From positions 1-47,390 of IMG/VR virus record IMGVR_UViG_3300042946_000447: DNA of 47,390 bases; one strand, 5' to 3'. This document shows, piece after piece, positions 38,701 to 47,390 of this stretch. This DNA is from a virus. How positions within the stretch are numbered: position 1 is the stretch's first letter; every line of letters starts with the position of its first letter. The notes below the pieces were generated by a model. It had not been told where the DNA came from and did no database searches. It saw only the letters and a list, made by a program, of their open reading frames with translations. A program made the position numbers and the translations under genes.

Positions 38701-41586
38701 CACCTGCCGGGACGACCACACCCAATCCACGGCACTCATTCGAGCTTCGCGCAGGGCTTCGATCGACCGGGCAATCACCCCGCTTACTCCCCGTTGCTGG
38801 CTCGCCGCCCGCTGCTGGGAACCCATGTCCCGCCAGAATGTGTTTGCCAGTCGCTGGGCGTTCTCAAGCTCGGCCAGTGCTTCCGGGTTTTTCTCTGCCA
38901 GCCGCTCCTTGAACCACTTCGTAAACACCGGGGCTTTCTGCGCGGTCTTGGCGTCCCCTTCCTGCACCAGCAGGCGGACCGCTTCCGAAAAGCCTTCCCG
39001 TGTCTGAAGACTCGTGTTCCCGTCCGGGTACATCTGCCTGCCGAGTCGGACGAACTCGCTTTGAATCCGGTTCTTTCGCGGGTCGCCTTTCTTCCATCGC
39101 AGCACGTCCGAGAATCGCCAGATGGAGTGCGCCAGTTCATGCGCAGCGACAGGCATGTCGCTCCACGACTTCATGCGGATCGACTTACTTGAGCGGCGGT
39201 GATACCCCTCAAGGCTTGCGTCGCCTTGCCCTTGCTTGAATCCGCCTTCGCCGCGAGGTGTTTTCGATCCCGTCAGTTTCTCGTTCAGGCTTTCCAGTGA
39301 GTTGGAGATTTCCACCACAGACGCTTCTTCGGCGTCTGGGTTTGACTCCATGCGGACGTTTGTCACCTTGCCGGTCGGGACGGCTCTTGCCATCACGTCG
39401 CCCGCCCCGGTCGGGTTCAGAATCTCCGTGCCACCCTGTTCGTACGTCTCCGTCACTGGCGGGGCGTCGAGAGGAATTGGGCGGGGAGTTGGTGTCGGGT
39501 ATGAAGGCTCTGGCGGGTTCGTTTCTGGCGAGGTTCTGGATGACTCGGTTGTTCCGGCCCATCGCGGATCGTTTCGGTTCAACTCCTCAAACGACTTCAG
39601 CTTCGGGTTCCGCTGATTCACGCGAGGAACTTCTTCCCCTTCGCGTCGGGGCATGACAGTCCCGCGACCGCCCACGCGAGCCTCTTCTACATCGGGATTC
39701 TGGCTGTCATATACCGCCAGCGCCTTCGCCGCTTTTCGGCCATTCTCCGACTGGACGACATCCGGCAGTTGGTTTGGTTCGACCCCGAGAATCTTGGCAA
39801 ACGCGGACCGGCTTGGCGTCTTCATCGCGGCAATGGCTTGCTTCTGGTCGGGCGTGATCTCGGTGAGGAATGCCCGTGTCGTGGCAGCGGCAACCTTCAT
39901 TTCTCGCGGGGCGTCTTGTGGCGGAACCATCTTGTTGGGTTCAACCAATTGGTTAGCGGATCGGAACTCCTTGACAACAGCCTCGTAAGAATCTGCCGGG
40001 ACCACCGCGTTGATGTACTTATCGCCACGGTCAATTGCGGCGACAACGCGGTGCCCACCGTCAGAAACACCCCAACCGCCATCCTTTTTTCGCGGAAATA
40101 AAAGAACTGGGGCGTCAATCGCTTGGCCTCGATATGAATCGACTCGCTGCGCGTCAGTCGTTTCGCGCAAAAAGTCCACCACGTCTTGCGGAATTGCAGA
40201 CAAGGGGATGCGGGTAATTGCCTGCGGGGAACGAACAACCTCTGGGCTTTTACTTCCCTTGTTTTTTGACCGAGAGTCCCCAGCGCGGATGTTTGCCAAG
40301 AACTCCTCGGCCTGCTTTACGTCCATTGTGGAAGCGTCCCACTGCTCCCTTGATGGCGGGGCGGTCGCTTCAGCTACATCCATCTGCGGGGATGGCTGCT
40401 GGGCAGGCGTAAGCTCAGGGGCAACAGGCTCCTCGCGAACGGGTCTTTCTACTTCGGGTAGAATATCCGGTTGCTGCTGAGTAGGTGCTACGGGTGCAAC
40501 TTCAGGAGCTACAGGAGCAACTGCGGGTTCTGCGGGGCTTGTGGTCGGGGTTGCCGGGACTGCTGGAGCCACGGGCGCAACAGGCTGCTGCGGTTGCGGC
40601 TGAACCGGCTGCGCACCGATCTCCTGAATCGCCCGCCGCGTATTGACAAGTTCCACACCACCCTGGATCAATCCACCAGCCGCCGCGCCCATTGCAAACG
40701 CTTGGCCGATATCTGTCAGTCGCTCAGAAAACGAGGCGTACGGCTTCTCAAGATTCTTGTTGCCGGTGATCTCGGTCGTCGCTGCGTCGATGAACTGGTT
40801 CGCGATCTCCTGCACCGATTCTTCGGCACCTTCAGACGCGGACGTTCTGGCCAGCCGTGCGAAGATGGCTCGCGTCAACGGGACTCCGATATCGTCGGCA
40901 ATCGCCTTAGAGAACTGCCCAGTGATTGCAGACGTGGTCCCCGGCAGAACCTTCTCAACAACGGTCGAAACAGTTCCGGCCACGATGCCATAAGCGGCAG
41001 CACGGGACTTGGCTTGAATGTCTGTTAGCCCTTCTTCTCGGCCAATCTGGTACTGCTGCATCGCTGTTGGGACGGCGTTTACGGTCCCGACGGCAATTGC
41101 CCCGCCGACTGGGCCGCCCACCAGCGTTCCGCCAACTGCCGCCGCCGTGTTCGACACCACCGAGCTTACGACATTGCGGACAAATGAATCGACTCCGCCC
41201 TCGCCGCCCTCTTGGAGTAGCCGATTGTTCTGGACAAGCCGGTTGGTGATCGGCGTGCCGTAGCCCATGTAGGCAGCGGCAGGGTCAATCACCGTCGAGC
41301 CGAGAGTCGCCAGCCCTGTCGCTGCCCCCATCGGGATCGAGGTGACGAATTCGCTCACCTCGCCGTAGGCTGTTCTGGCGTTGCTCCCCGCCCGGTTGTA
41401 CTCGCCGGTGATCCGTGCGGACTCCTGCCCCGGAGTCTCCTGTGTGTAGCCCGGCAGTTCGCTCGGGCCTTTCGTGCGGATCGGTCCAGCGAGCGGATCG
41501 TCGGGCGCACGCGCACCTTCGACAATGCCGAGTCGGGCGTTGATCCGCTTCATCAGTTCGTCTTGCGACGGCAGCGTGTACGGCAT
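35773..41586 (-). CDS. Large polyvalent ejection-type virion protein
   Basis: The 1937-residue protein is the largest in the genome. The N-terminal about 330 residues have hydrophobic helices (GAIAVGTVNAVPTAMQQY). A Pro/Ala linker (about 330-430) follows, then a ParB-like domain (about 460-525, GVSDGGHRVVAAIDRG) and a zinc metallopeptidase motif AAHELAHSIW near residue 818. The long helical C-terminal region has an LPD38-like part (NPTYMFLNRPLGNFIDAVFK near 1300; KNPAVILKLGLPLAALALLKELW near 1520). Such proteins are packed in podovirus heads and injected with DNA, where their domains act on host defences or chromosomes. Confidence 0.85.
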   Translation of the reverse strand: MPYTLPSQDELMKRINARLGIVEGARAPDDPLAGPIRTKGPSELPGYTQETPGQESARITGEYNRAGSNARTAYGEVSEFVTSIPMGAATGLATLGSTVIDPAAAYMGYGTPITNRLVQNNRLLQEGGEGGVDSFVRNVVSSVVSNTAAAVGGTLVGGPVGGAIAVGTVNAVPTAMQQYQIGREEGLTDIQAKSRAAAYGIVAGTVSTVVEKVLPGTTSAITGQFSKAIADDIGVPLTRAIFARLARTSASEGAEESVQEIANQFIDAATTEITGNKNLEKPYASFSERLTDIGQAFAMGAAAGGLIQGGVELVNTRRAIQEIGAQPVQPQPQQPVAPVAPAVPATPTTSPAEPAVAPVAPEVAPVAPTQQQPDILPEVERPVREEPVAPELTPAQQPSPQMDVAEATAPPSREQWDASTMDVKQAEEFLANIRAGDSRSKNKGSKSPEVVRSPQAITRIPLSAIPQDVVDFLRETTDAQRVDSYRGQAIDAPVLLFPRKKDGGWGVSDGGHRVVAAIDRGDKYINAVVPADSYEAVVKEFRSANQLVEPNKMVPPQDAPREMKVAAATTRAFLTEITPDQKQAIAAMKTPSRSAFAKILGVEPNQLPDVVQSENGRKAAKALAVYDSQNPDVEEARVGGRGTVMPRREGEEVPRVNQRNPKLKSFEELNRNDPRWAGTTESSRTSPETNPPEPSYPTPTPRPIPLDAPPVTETYEQGGTEILNPTGAGDVMARAVPTGKVTNVRMESNPDAEEASVVEISNSLESLNEKLTGSKTPRGEGGFKQGQGDASLEGYHRRSSKSIRMKSWSDMPVAAHELAHSIWRFSDVLRWKKGDPRKNRIQSEFVRLGRQMYPDGNTSLQTREGFSEAVRLLVQEGDAKTAQKAPVFTKWFKERLAEKNPEALAELENAQRLANTFWRDMGSQQRAASQQRGVSGVIARSIEALREARMSAVDWVWSSRQVFADIDLRIEQARGMKTAVGERLMDAVRVFSGGTALAKYWFDTNQTDAFMGIVGPSMKKILSALSLGEQEAKFWTYMYARRTIAVADPASLAAVNVYRQWMGMDPINPRETGLSVSDARQIMAEVESGSDWATIQQVAKEFDQFNKNTLKYMVQAAPGVFTSQAIDIEAVDPGAWIPLRRDITLSDFAFRQEGRRTGTGQNVGWKFRGSGMPIKNILASVLMETERRIESSNKQAIIESMLNLVVDRDGSRPMNGLGEYIQVLDSPTRDTFEFKRDGKSVHVLLNTRVQRAIGAMNQTDRDALNVVMRMVYGGLRTTTQMVTLFRLALNPTYMFLNRPLGNFIDAVFKTPASMGATGYKETAEIGATSIKRFFSISAESFAQATFDKTISKESAKFLDFVGRAAMQYNVGIRGDELQAARIGRVLGRSAMRDEKDMVGWLDSHIDWLNNVGRKASDIAESTFVADQAVAAAAYLDANPEVRAKLDRGESLSMAEISAMKETITDVTGDAADDPLIGKALNRVGMFLPSVGVRYTKSGIRAFKKNPAVILKLGLPLAALALLKELWKLHEDEDYRKWAQQNPNQAVRYTVTEVNGKQVMVPNYTELGLTFVGLPRAIAIAMYTADPAAAGAWATSVIGNLMPTGEIPALSLAWQQGTGVDRFGKPIVSEYSEKPKGYAEASSPRDRIAEEQYSDRTNPVAKAIAQTPGAILGREQLDSVERYVRKMPVVGAVVAGTMNMMRSPMRVEHLMNFVTAGTTSKINDIVQGRTNVLGMVARMEDKGTMSRPGEAGTEFYATLDRLKKRDADKREPLSKEDADALRLLNAANEAISAQRRLRSRAPDRNGEKAVASAMSLVADNAMNDLKAGKFETSRYKAVKRFADVELARIDGEETEANRLIYNGLSGFRPRPPKASQGKTMSETAAAWQEDRDESVAFREALGIPKNELLRIADTHLRAAKKSADEIARNRARLATHLK

Positions 41587-42896
41587 TACATCCCCGCCAG
41601 TTCAGGCATCGCGTTGTTGTACGCGGAAATTGAATCTTTCATCCATGCTTGGTACGCCGACTGGGCCTGCTTGCGGGCCTCAGCCTCGGCAGCCTGTCGG
41701 TACTTGTCCGGGTCCACGCCGGGCGGCATCGGGGCGCTCATCGCCGCATCCAGTGCCGTGCGGTATGTCCCGTTGTATTCGTTCATCGCGAGCGACTGAT
41801 TCGTCGAAAGAATCTCGTTGTAACCCCGCTGCTCGATCTCCCGCTTCCGCTCGTTCGGGTCAGGCAACAGGTCGTACGATCCGTTCGGGTTGCGAATGTA
41901 GCTGACCCCGTTGTTGTTCACGAGGTTCTGCCGAAACTCCTGCTCGGCCTGCGTGTACAGCGGGGCGTTCGACTGAATCCCGGCAAACTCTTCCATCAGC
42001 CGCTTCTGTGCCGACTGGTACTCCGGGGTCTGCGGGCCGAATCCATTCTCGCCGAGCCACGCATTCATCGTGTCCCGCTTCTCGGCGAACGCCCGATTCG
42101 CCTGCTCAAACTGGCGGTCACTCATGACCTGATACGCGCTGCCGTATTCCCCCTGGAAATACTGCTGCCGGAACTTCTGGTCCGCCAATGCCGCCGAAAC
42201 CGAGAGTTGATCCTTCGAAGCGAGATTCATCGCCTGAATGCGGTTCGACTGGTCAATCTGCGACTGACGAGCCGACAGGTTGCTTTGCAGTCCCATCAGT
42301 CCCGCACGCTGAGACGTGTCCAGCATGGACATGCGTTGCTGCTGAACGAACTGGGCCTGTTGCTCCTGTTGCCGGGCCTGCAACTGCGTCAGCGTGTTGA
42401 CGCGATCCATCTGCAACGAGGCTTGCAGTCGCTGATTCTGGGCCTGAATGTTCCGCACTTCCGACAGATTCTGAAATTGAATCTGCTGGTTCTGCCGGAA
42501 CTGGGCATCCTGAATTGAATTCTGTTGGCTTTGCAGGTCAGTCTGTAGCCGCTGCGTCTGCATGTACTGATCAGACGCAACGCCGGTTGTGAACCGGTAG
42601 TTCTGGTTCTGGGCATCGAACGCGGCGAGACCCTGCTGCGCCGTAATGTTGCGGAGCTGCTGGGTCTGCGAGTCGGCGATGGATTCCCGCTGGCGGAACT
42701 GGGTATCCAGCACGCCGATTTTCTGCATGTACTGGTCGTTGGCGACATTCAGTACGGTCAGGTCACGCTGCTGGGCCAGTTGCTTTTCTTGGAACTGCTG
42801 CTGCTGTGCCCAGCGGTTGTAATCGCCCTGCCCGGAGACTTGCGCAGCCTGAGCCACGAGCGCCGCCGAGGGAGCGTATTGAACGGTAATCGCCAT
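41586..42896 (-). CDS. Gln-rich coiled-coil internal virion protein
   Basis: The 436-residue protein is very rich in Gln and has long heptad-like helices (QQLRNITAQQGLAAFDAQNQNYR and LTQLQARQQEQQAQFVQQQR stretches). It has no catalytic motif. It lies between the Gly/Pro-rich protein and the giant ejection protein. Podoviruses often carry two or three internal virion proteins in this place that form the DNA-ejection channel. AAGGA lies before the ATG, and the stop overlaps the next ATG. Confidence 0.72.
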   Translation of the reverse strand: MAITVQYAPSAALVAQAAQVSGQGDYNRWAQQQQFQEKQLAQQRDLTVLNVANDQYMQKIGVLDTQFRQRESIADSQTQQLRNITAQQGLAAFDAQNQNYRFTTGVASDQYMQTQRLQTDLQSQQNSIQDAQFRQNQQIQFQNLSEVRNIQAQNQRLQASLQMDRVNTLTQLQARQQEQQAQFVQQQRMSMLDTSQRAGLMGLQSNLSARQSQIDQSNRIQAMNLASKDQLSVSAALADQKFRQQYFQGEYGSAYQVMSDRQFEQANRAFAEKRDTMNAWLGENGFGPQTPEYQSAQKRLMEEFAGIQSNAPLYTQAEQEFRQNLVNNNGVSYIRNPNGSYDLLPDPNERKREIEQRGYNEILSTNQSLAMNEYNGTYRTALDAAMSAPMPPGVDPDKYRQAAEAEARKQAQSAYQAWMKDSISAYNNAMPELAGM

Positions 42897-42907
42897 GAGT
42901 CAGTTCC

Positions 42908-45900
42908 TTAGGCGGTGACGCCGTACTGGCCGAGGGACTGGTAGTAGGCTACTGGCTTTCGTTGGCCACTTGGTGCGGTGAACGTCGGAATCCCGTCCGG
43001 CCCGATGGAGACCTGATTCGCCTGCACCTGATCCGTACCGAACGGGAGCGAAGGCGGTTGATACGAGGACGGCGGCGGGGGCGTAGGCATGCCGCTCGCC
43101 ATGGCGCTCACTGGCGATGCGCCAATCGGCCCAGGTGCGGTTGCTCCGGGCGTGTACATACCTTGCGGTGGGGTCGCCACCATCGACGGCTTGTATCCCG
43201 ATTCAAACGTCTGGCCGACACCCCATGGAGTTCTCGGCCCGGACGAGGGGGGCGGCGCTGACAGCATCGCCATGTCCCGCGCCTGCGACATCATCTGCTG
43301 CGACTGTTGCGACGAATCCGGATAGCCCATCAGGCTCGGACCTACGGGCGTCGGTTGCGGACCCATGCCGGGCATCGTCAGCGGCGGTGCGCCAACAAGC
43401 GGGCGGGTCGCTGGCGTTGACGGAGCCATTCCGCCCGACATGAACGTCTGCCCGTTAATCGTCCCCGAGATCGAGGGTGGGGGCGGGTTCGGCATCCCAG
43501 TCTGCGACGGGTTCCGGTTGTTGATCGACTGCGCGCCGCCACCGCCGAACTGGGCCATGTCGATGCCGGCAGATGATCCCGGCGTGGTCAGCGGGTCCGC
43601 ACCACGGAGCGGTTGCGTCGGCGTGGTCAGCGACGGCGCGCCAACGAGCGGTTGATTCGGGGCGATGTACCGGGGGTTTGGAATATTTTTGCTTGGCAGT
43701 CCCGGCCTAGAGCTGTCGGACACCTGAATAAACTCAGGTTCCACGAAATTTGCCCGCCGGTCGGATTCAGCCTTAGCTGCCTGCGCTTCTTGTGCCCTCC
43801 AGTATTCTGGGCTTCCTGGTTCACCGGCGGAAAACGTCGGTGGCTTGTAATCCGCGCCCGTGTATGGCGTTCTGTTCGTTCGCTGGCCGTAAATGTCAAA
43901 CCCATCCGGCGGGGCATTCGCCGCCAATTCCGCCTTGTTTGCCGCCGTGTTCTGGCGGCTTGTGGTGTATCCGTTAATTGCGTTCTGGTAATTATCGCGT
44001 GCGCCGGAAAACATGTTCCGAATGTTGCTGATCTGCTCTGGCGTGTAGATTGACTCTGGGGACGATGGAGGCTCGGGGGTGTTTACGGGCGAGCTGCCCG
44101 ACATCGGTTGTGGCTGCGATGTTGCAGCAGATGTGAACGCCGACAAGTCCCGTGGCATCGAGACGGGCGTCGATCCGCCGTACCCGGCGAGGCTCGCGCC
44201 AGCCTGAGGAGCGGCAGTCTGCGGCGAAGCGGCTGGCTGGCTAATCGTCGGATTCGGCGAAGACGACTTGGTGAACGCCCCGTTCGGATTAGCTGGCGTC
44301 GTCACACGCGGCGCTGCTGGTTGAGTCGCAGGTTGTGTCCCGGCGGTCGGGGTTGTCGTCGCGGGTGTCGTTGCTCCAGCCGTGGGCGTAGTCGTCCCCG
44401 CAGCCGGCCCAGCCGCACCGACACCGCTCGCAAGGTTCGCCAACTGGCCGACATCCGGCCCCACGTCGTTGCGTGCCCCGAGCCAATCCACCATGCCCTG
44501 TTGCTGGCGGAAATTCTCGTCAATGTTCTGCCGCACCTGCGTGTCGGTGAATCGGTTACGTGCGGCCGTCTCGTCCGTCGTGTACCCTCGGAAGATTCCT
44601 TCCCGCACGGTCGTATTGCCGAGACCCCGGTTGATGAGGTCTTGATCGGCTCGCGAGCGCTGCTGGTCGTAGTTTCGACCGATATCCCGCATACCCTCGT
44701 TCGTGAGGTTCTGAATCGACGAACCGGCCTGTTCCGCCCGCTTCAGCAGCAACTCCAGCCCGGTCGCGAAACGGTTCTCGTTCGCCATGTTGGCTGAGTC
44801 AATGGCGTTCTGGTACGAACCGGCAAGTTGGCCGACGAGCGGATTCGTGCCAGTGCCAGTACCAGTACCACCGGTTGTGGTTGCAACGCCAGTTCCGCCA
44901 GTTGCTCCACTACCTGTAGTGCCACCGCCGCCGGTCGTGCCACCGCCACCAAGCGGATTCTCGAACGTCGGGAACGTAAACCCGCCTGTGCCCGTGCCGG
45001 CCCCTGTTCCGCCGCTTGTGCCCGTGCCGCCGCCAATGGTCGAGACATCCGGGAACGTGAATTCTGGGGCAGGCGGAATCGTGAACCCGCCGCCACCCGT
45101 GCCCGGTGCCGTGAAGTTGCCACCGCTGCCAGCCGTGCCGCCGCCACTCGGATATCCGCCGAGATCGCCGTATCCGCCGAGGCTCGGGCCACCACCGCCG
45201 CCCCCGCCGAAGTCGACAGGCCCGCCAAGGCCAGTGTTGACCGCGTTGCCCCAGCCGCCGACAGGAGACGTGCCCGCAGCGCCCGGCATGATCGCACCGG
45301 GGTTGTTGAACACGCCCGATCCGACGAAGTTCTGCTTGCGGTCGTCGATCCCGTTGTTGTCGTAATCACGCCAGCCCGCGAGGTCATCTTCCGGTCGCGG
45401 CGCACTGTTGTAACCGGGCGATCCGGGGCCACCGTTGGGGACATCGGGCGGGGCTGCCGGAGCGTTCACGCCAAACGGGTCGGACGACGGATTAAACCCT
45501 GCTGTTGGCTGACCGCCGTTCGCCGCCGCCTGCTCCGCTTCAGCAGCGCGATCTGGTGACGATCCTGCCCCGCCCATGTAGGCAGAGTATTCTTCCGGCG
45601 TCATCATCACGCCATTGACGTTGATTCGACCGGGGCTTTCCGTGCCGGAGCTTGGAGAACTTGCAGCGCCACGCTCGGCAGCGTCAGTGGAGCTTGGGTG
45701 TGGACCTGCGCCGCCAGCCGAAGCGGCATACCCTGCCAGCGAGTTCATCCCGCCTTGGACCGCCTGCCCGAGATTGTCGAGCATGCCCTGAAGAGTTCCC
45801 GCACCGGGATTCGTCGGGGCCGCGCCGCTTGTGTTGCTTTCGTCAAACGTGCCAACCTTGGGCGTGCTGGACGCAGGGCCAGCGACTGGCGGCAGAAGCA

Positions 45901-46252
45901 TCCCGCCAGCGACCTGATAGCCTTGCTTCACCGCTTGGTCGATCGTCTCCGGCATCAACTGCGATACGGGCGTAGGCTGGTTCGGCAGGGTTCCGCTGCC
46001 GGGCATCGGACCGTATCCAGACGTGTTCGTGGGGGACGCTGACGAACCGGGAATCGCGTTCGCCTGTGTCGGCGACATTCCGGGCGAGGCGGGACCGGAG
46101 ATCGGCGGAACCATCATCCCGCCAATCTGCTGATACCCCGCCGCTTCCGCCTGCGCGATCTGACTTGGGTCCAACGACTCCACTGGAACCGGCTTCGTTG
46201 GCAATTGCCCGTAACCCGCCGTCGTCGCTGCATTGGGTGTGAAGCCAGCCAT
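42908..46252 (-). CDS. Gly/Pro-rich internal virion protein
   Basis: The 1114-residue protein is low in complexity for most of its length: short proline- and glycine-rich blocks (GGGGGGGPSLGGYG near residue 355), with repeated phrases such as QPLVGAPSLTTP and RGADPLTTPG. In the middle (about 475-595) is a well-formed helical segment (LAGSYQNAIDSANMANENRF, then RSRADQDLINRGLGNTTVREGIFRGY) of a type seen in podovirus ejection proteins. GGAG is 9 bases before the ATG, which overlaps the tail-hub stop (TAATG). An internal, partly disordered ejection protein is likely. Confidence 0.72.
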   Translation of the reverse strand: MAGFTPNAATTAGYGQLPTKPVPVESLDPSQIAQAEAAGYQQIGGMMVPPISGPASPGMSPTQANAIPGSSASPTNTSGYGPMPGSGTLPNQPTPVSQLMPETIDQAVKQGYQVAGGMLLPPVAGPASSTPKVGTFDESNTSGAAPTNPGAGTLQGMLDNLGQAVQGGMNSLAGYAASAGGAGPHPSSTDAAERGAASSPSSGTESPGRINVNGVMMTPEEYSAYMGGAGSSPDRAAEAEQAAANGGQPTAGFNPSSDPFGVNAPAAPPDVPNGGPGSPGYNSAPRPEDDLAGWRDYDNNGIDDRKQNFVGSGVFNNPGAIMPGAAGTSPVGGWGNAVNTGLGGPVDFGGGGGGGPSLGGYGDLGGYPSGGGTAGSGGNFTAPGTGGGGFTIPPAPEFTFPDVSTIGGGTGTSGGTGAGTGTGGFTFPTFENPLGGGGTTGGGGTTGSGATGGTGVATTTGGTGTGTGTNPLVGQLAGSYQNAIDSANMANENRFATGLELLLKRAEQAGSSIQNLTNEGMRDIGRNYDQQRSRADQDLINRGLGNTTVREGIFRGYTTDETAARNRFTDTQVRQNIDENFRQQQGMVDWLGARNDVGPDVGQLANLASGVGAAGPAAGTTTPTAGATTPATTTPTAGTQPATQPAAPRVTTPANPNGAFTKSSSPNPTISQPAASPQTAAPQAGASLAGYGGSTPVSMPRDLSAFTSAATSQPQPMSGSSPVNTPEPPSSPESIYTPEQISNIRNMFSGARDNYQNAINGYTTSRQNTAANKAELAANAPPDGFDIYGQRTNRTPYTGADYKPPTFSAGEPGSPEYWRAQEAQAAKAESDRRANFVEPEFIQVSDSSRPGLPSKNIPNPRYIAPNQPLVGAPSLTTPTQPLRGADPLTTPGSSAGIDMAQFGGGGAQSINNRNPSQTGMPNPPPPSISGTINGQTFMSGGMAPSTPATRPLVGAPPLTMPGMGPQPTPVGPSLMGYPDSSQQSQQMMSQARDMAMLSAPPPSSGPRTPWGVGQTFESGYKPSMVATPPQGMYTPGATAPGPIGASPVSAMASGMPTPPPPSSYQPPSLPFGTDQVQANQVSIGPDGIPTFTAPSGQRKPVAYYQSLGQYGVTA

Positions 46253-47390
46253 TACAGTGTTCTCCTTGCTCGCGTGCCAAGCTCAGACGCCTGCACATAG
46301 CCTTCCTCGAAGGACCAGTGTTTGCCTTCGTCGGTGTTTGAAAACTTCAGGTACAAAGTGCTGCCGGTCGCCCGCTGCCGCTCCGAGTAGCGATCGCCGG
46401 TTGTCGTCTGCCAGCTTGCCGTTGCCGCCGAACCGAGGGCGTCTTCCGCCGTGTAGCCGTCGTGAATCGACATATCCACATTGGCGTTTGTGTTTGCCCC
46501 GAACGTCACGCGAGTTTCCGAAGCGCGAATGGGTAGCTTCGACCGAGACCGCATCGGACCGAGGTAAACGCTGCTGGCAATGCCGTAGCTCAGCGTCTGG
46601 TCGTCCCACGACACGGACGGGTCAATCGCCCGGATATATCCGTCGCGACAGCCCAGCAGCACAACGCGGTCGTCGGGGTCGTCGCCGTCCATCGCGTGAA
46701 CGGACGTAACGAACAAGTCGTCATCCTCGAACGTGTCCGGCCACCACGCTTTGTTTCGCGTGTCGTAGCAGTAGTTCGTCGTCGTCCCGCCAGCCAAGGG
46801 CGTGACGTAGATCATCACCGCCTGAAACTGGTCGTCCCACACGAGCTTGACCACGGATGTTGAGAGATTGATCGCCATCAACCGCTCTTGCACCGGATCG
46901 CTCAGCCGGATCGGCAGATTCCCCGGCGACATGACGTACAGCCCGCCGCGAGAGCCGAAGAAGTAAATCAGCCCCCCAGGGTCTTTGCACCAGCTTTGGC
47001 CGAACGCCATGCCGGTAATGTCGCTGATTCGGTCGATTCGCCCGCCAGCCATCGGGTCGTTCGTCATCTGCCAGATGGTATGGTCGCCACCAAACAGCAG
47101 TAGGTCGTCCGAGTACGGGATGAGTGTGTTAATGATGTCCGCTGTCTTGCCAGCCGACGAGTTGTTCCCTGCGACCGCCATCGTTTCCGTGACTGGATCG
47201 ACGCCGTAATCCCAGTCGAGAGCATCCCCGATCGCCGACATGAACCAGTTGTGCGGGTCCGATTGCAGCCCCGAGACAACGATGCGAGACCGCCATGTGC
47301 AGATGAGGCGGTGCCGGTCCGTTCCGCTCCCCGGCAGACTTCCGGCTGATGGCGTCCACGTCGCGACCGTGTTTGTCGCCGCCGTGTACT
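46252..47390 (-). CDS. Beta-propeller tail-hub protein, C-terminal part (gene crosses the contig joint)
   Basis: The frame is open from 47390 down to the stop at 46252 and continues the protein that starts at 593; the unique sequence is 47263 down to 46252. Propeller-like features are clear: ICTWRSRIVVSGLQSDPHNWF, then LIPYSDDLLLFGGDHTIWQ, GRIDRISDITGMAFGQSW, GLIYFFGSRGGLYVMSP and VVLLGCRDGYIRAIDPS. This is the pattern of P22 gp10-like hubs that close the portal and carry the tail needle or fibres. An ATG at 47239-47241 gives a shorter in-window version, but it is internal. It should be annotated as one 1605-base gene on the closed circle. Confidence 0.8.
   Translation of the reverse strand, partial: YTAATNTVATWTPSAGSLPGSGTDRHRLICTWRSRIVVSGLQSDPHNWFMSAIGDALDWDYGVDPVTETMAVAGNNSSAGKTADIINTLIPYSDDLLLFGGDHTIWQMTNDPMAGGRIDRISDITGMAFGQSWCKDPGGLIYFFGSRGGLYVMSPGNLPIRLSDPVQERLMAINLSTSVVKLVWDDQFQAVMIYVTPLAGGTTTNYCYDTRNKAWWPDTFEDDDLFVTSVHAMDGDDPDDRVVLLGCRDGYIRAIDPSVSWDDQTLSYGIASSVYLGPMRSRSKLPIRASETRVTFGANTNANVDMSIHDGYTAEDALGSAATASWQTTTGDRYSERQRATGSTLYLKFSNTDEGKHWSFEEGYVQASELGTRARRTL
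47264..47390. repeat. Right copy of 127-bp end overlap
   Basis: This is identical to bases 1-127. One copy should be removed to close the genome. Confidence 0.95.

Noticed and set aside
1-47390. CRISPR array, insertion sequences, rRNA
   Set aside because: No regularly spaced repeats, transposase or rRNA-like sequence was seen.

Overview
The window is one complete genome of a temperate, podovirus-like double-stranded DNA phage, opened at an arbitrary point. Bases 1-127 are repeated exactly as 47264-47390, so the unique circle is 47,263 bp. A 127-base exact overlap is what an assembler run with k=127 leaves on a circular contig. It need not be a real terminal repeat. The tail-hub gene on the minus strand runs through the joint without a break. 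GC is high (roughly 60%), genes are tightly packed with ATGA, GTGA and TAATG overlaps, and most starts have GGAG-type ribosome binding sites. The host is a bacterium with standard sigma70-type promoters and Sec-type signal peptides. It cannot be named from sequence alone; Planctomycetota is only a weak guess.

Virion module (minus strand, from 11008 down to 1, then across the joint from 47390 down to 35092). In order of transcription it encodes a TerS-position protein, a 39-residue peptide, the large terminase, the portal, a small protein, the scaffold, the major capsid protein, a jelly-roll decoration-like protein, neck and small virion proteins, a GT4 glycosyltransferase, a beta-propeller tail-hub protein, a Gly/Pro-rich protein, a Gln-rich coiled-coil protein, a 1937-residue polyvalent ejection protein and a receptor-binding-like protein. 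There is no tape-measure or sheath gene. A shared palindrome (GGACAA-NN-TTGTCC followed by AATTWAGG) precedes three of these genes and looks like a late control element.

Control region and plus-strand early operon (11009-15797). About 1 kb of non-coding DNA with repeats and hairpins lies between the leftward terminase promoter and a rightward sigma70-type promoter at 11940-11968. The rightward operon encodes a clamp-loader-like AAA protein and eight or nine small hypothetical proteins, several behind near-identical leaders. It ends at a clear intrinsic terminator (15757-15797).

Long leftward early operon (33260 down to 15804). It holds CsrA, two ParB-like proteins, a YqaJ exonuclease with a RecT annealing protein, MazG, a DnaD-like replication initiator, a helicase-loader candidate, SSB, RusA, many small phage proteins, a holin-like PKD protein, a DNA methyltransferase, a membrane-anchored papain-like protease, a secreted small protein, a DUF6378 protein, a metallopeptidase, a metallophosphoesterase and two virion-like proteins. 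No polymerase or replicative helicase was found, so replication must use the host replisome.

Lysogeny region (33341-35111). A tyrosine integrase diverges from a small excisionase or repressor-like gene that may be read from a leaderless mRNA. The leftward operon starts at a striking inverted repeat that forms two mirror-image promoters.
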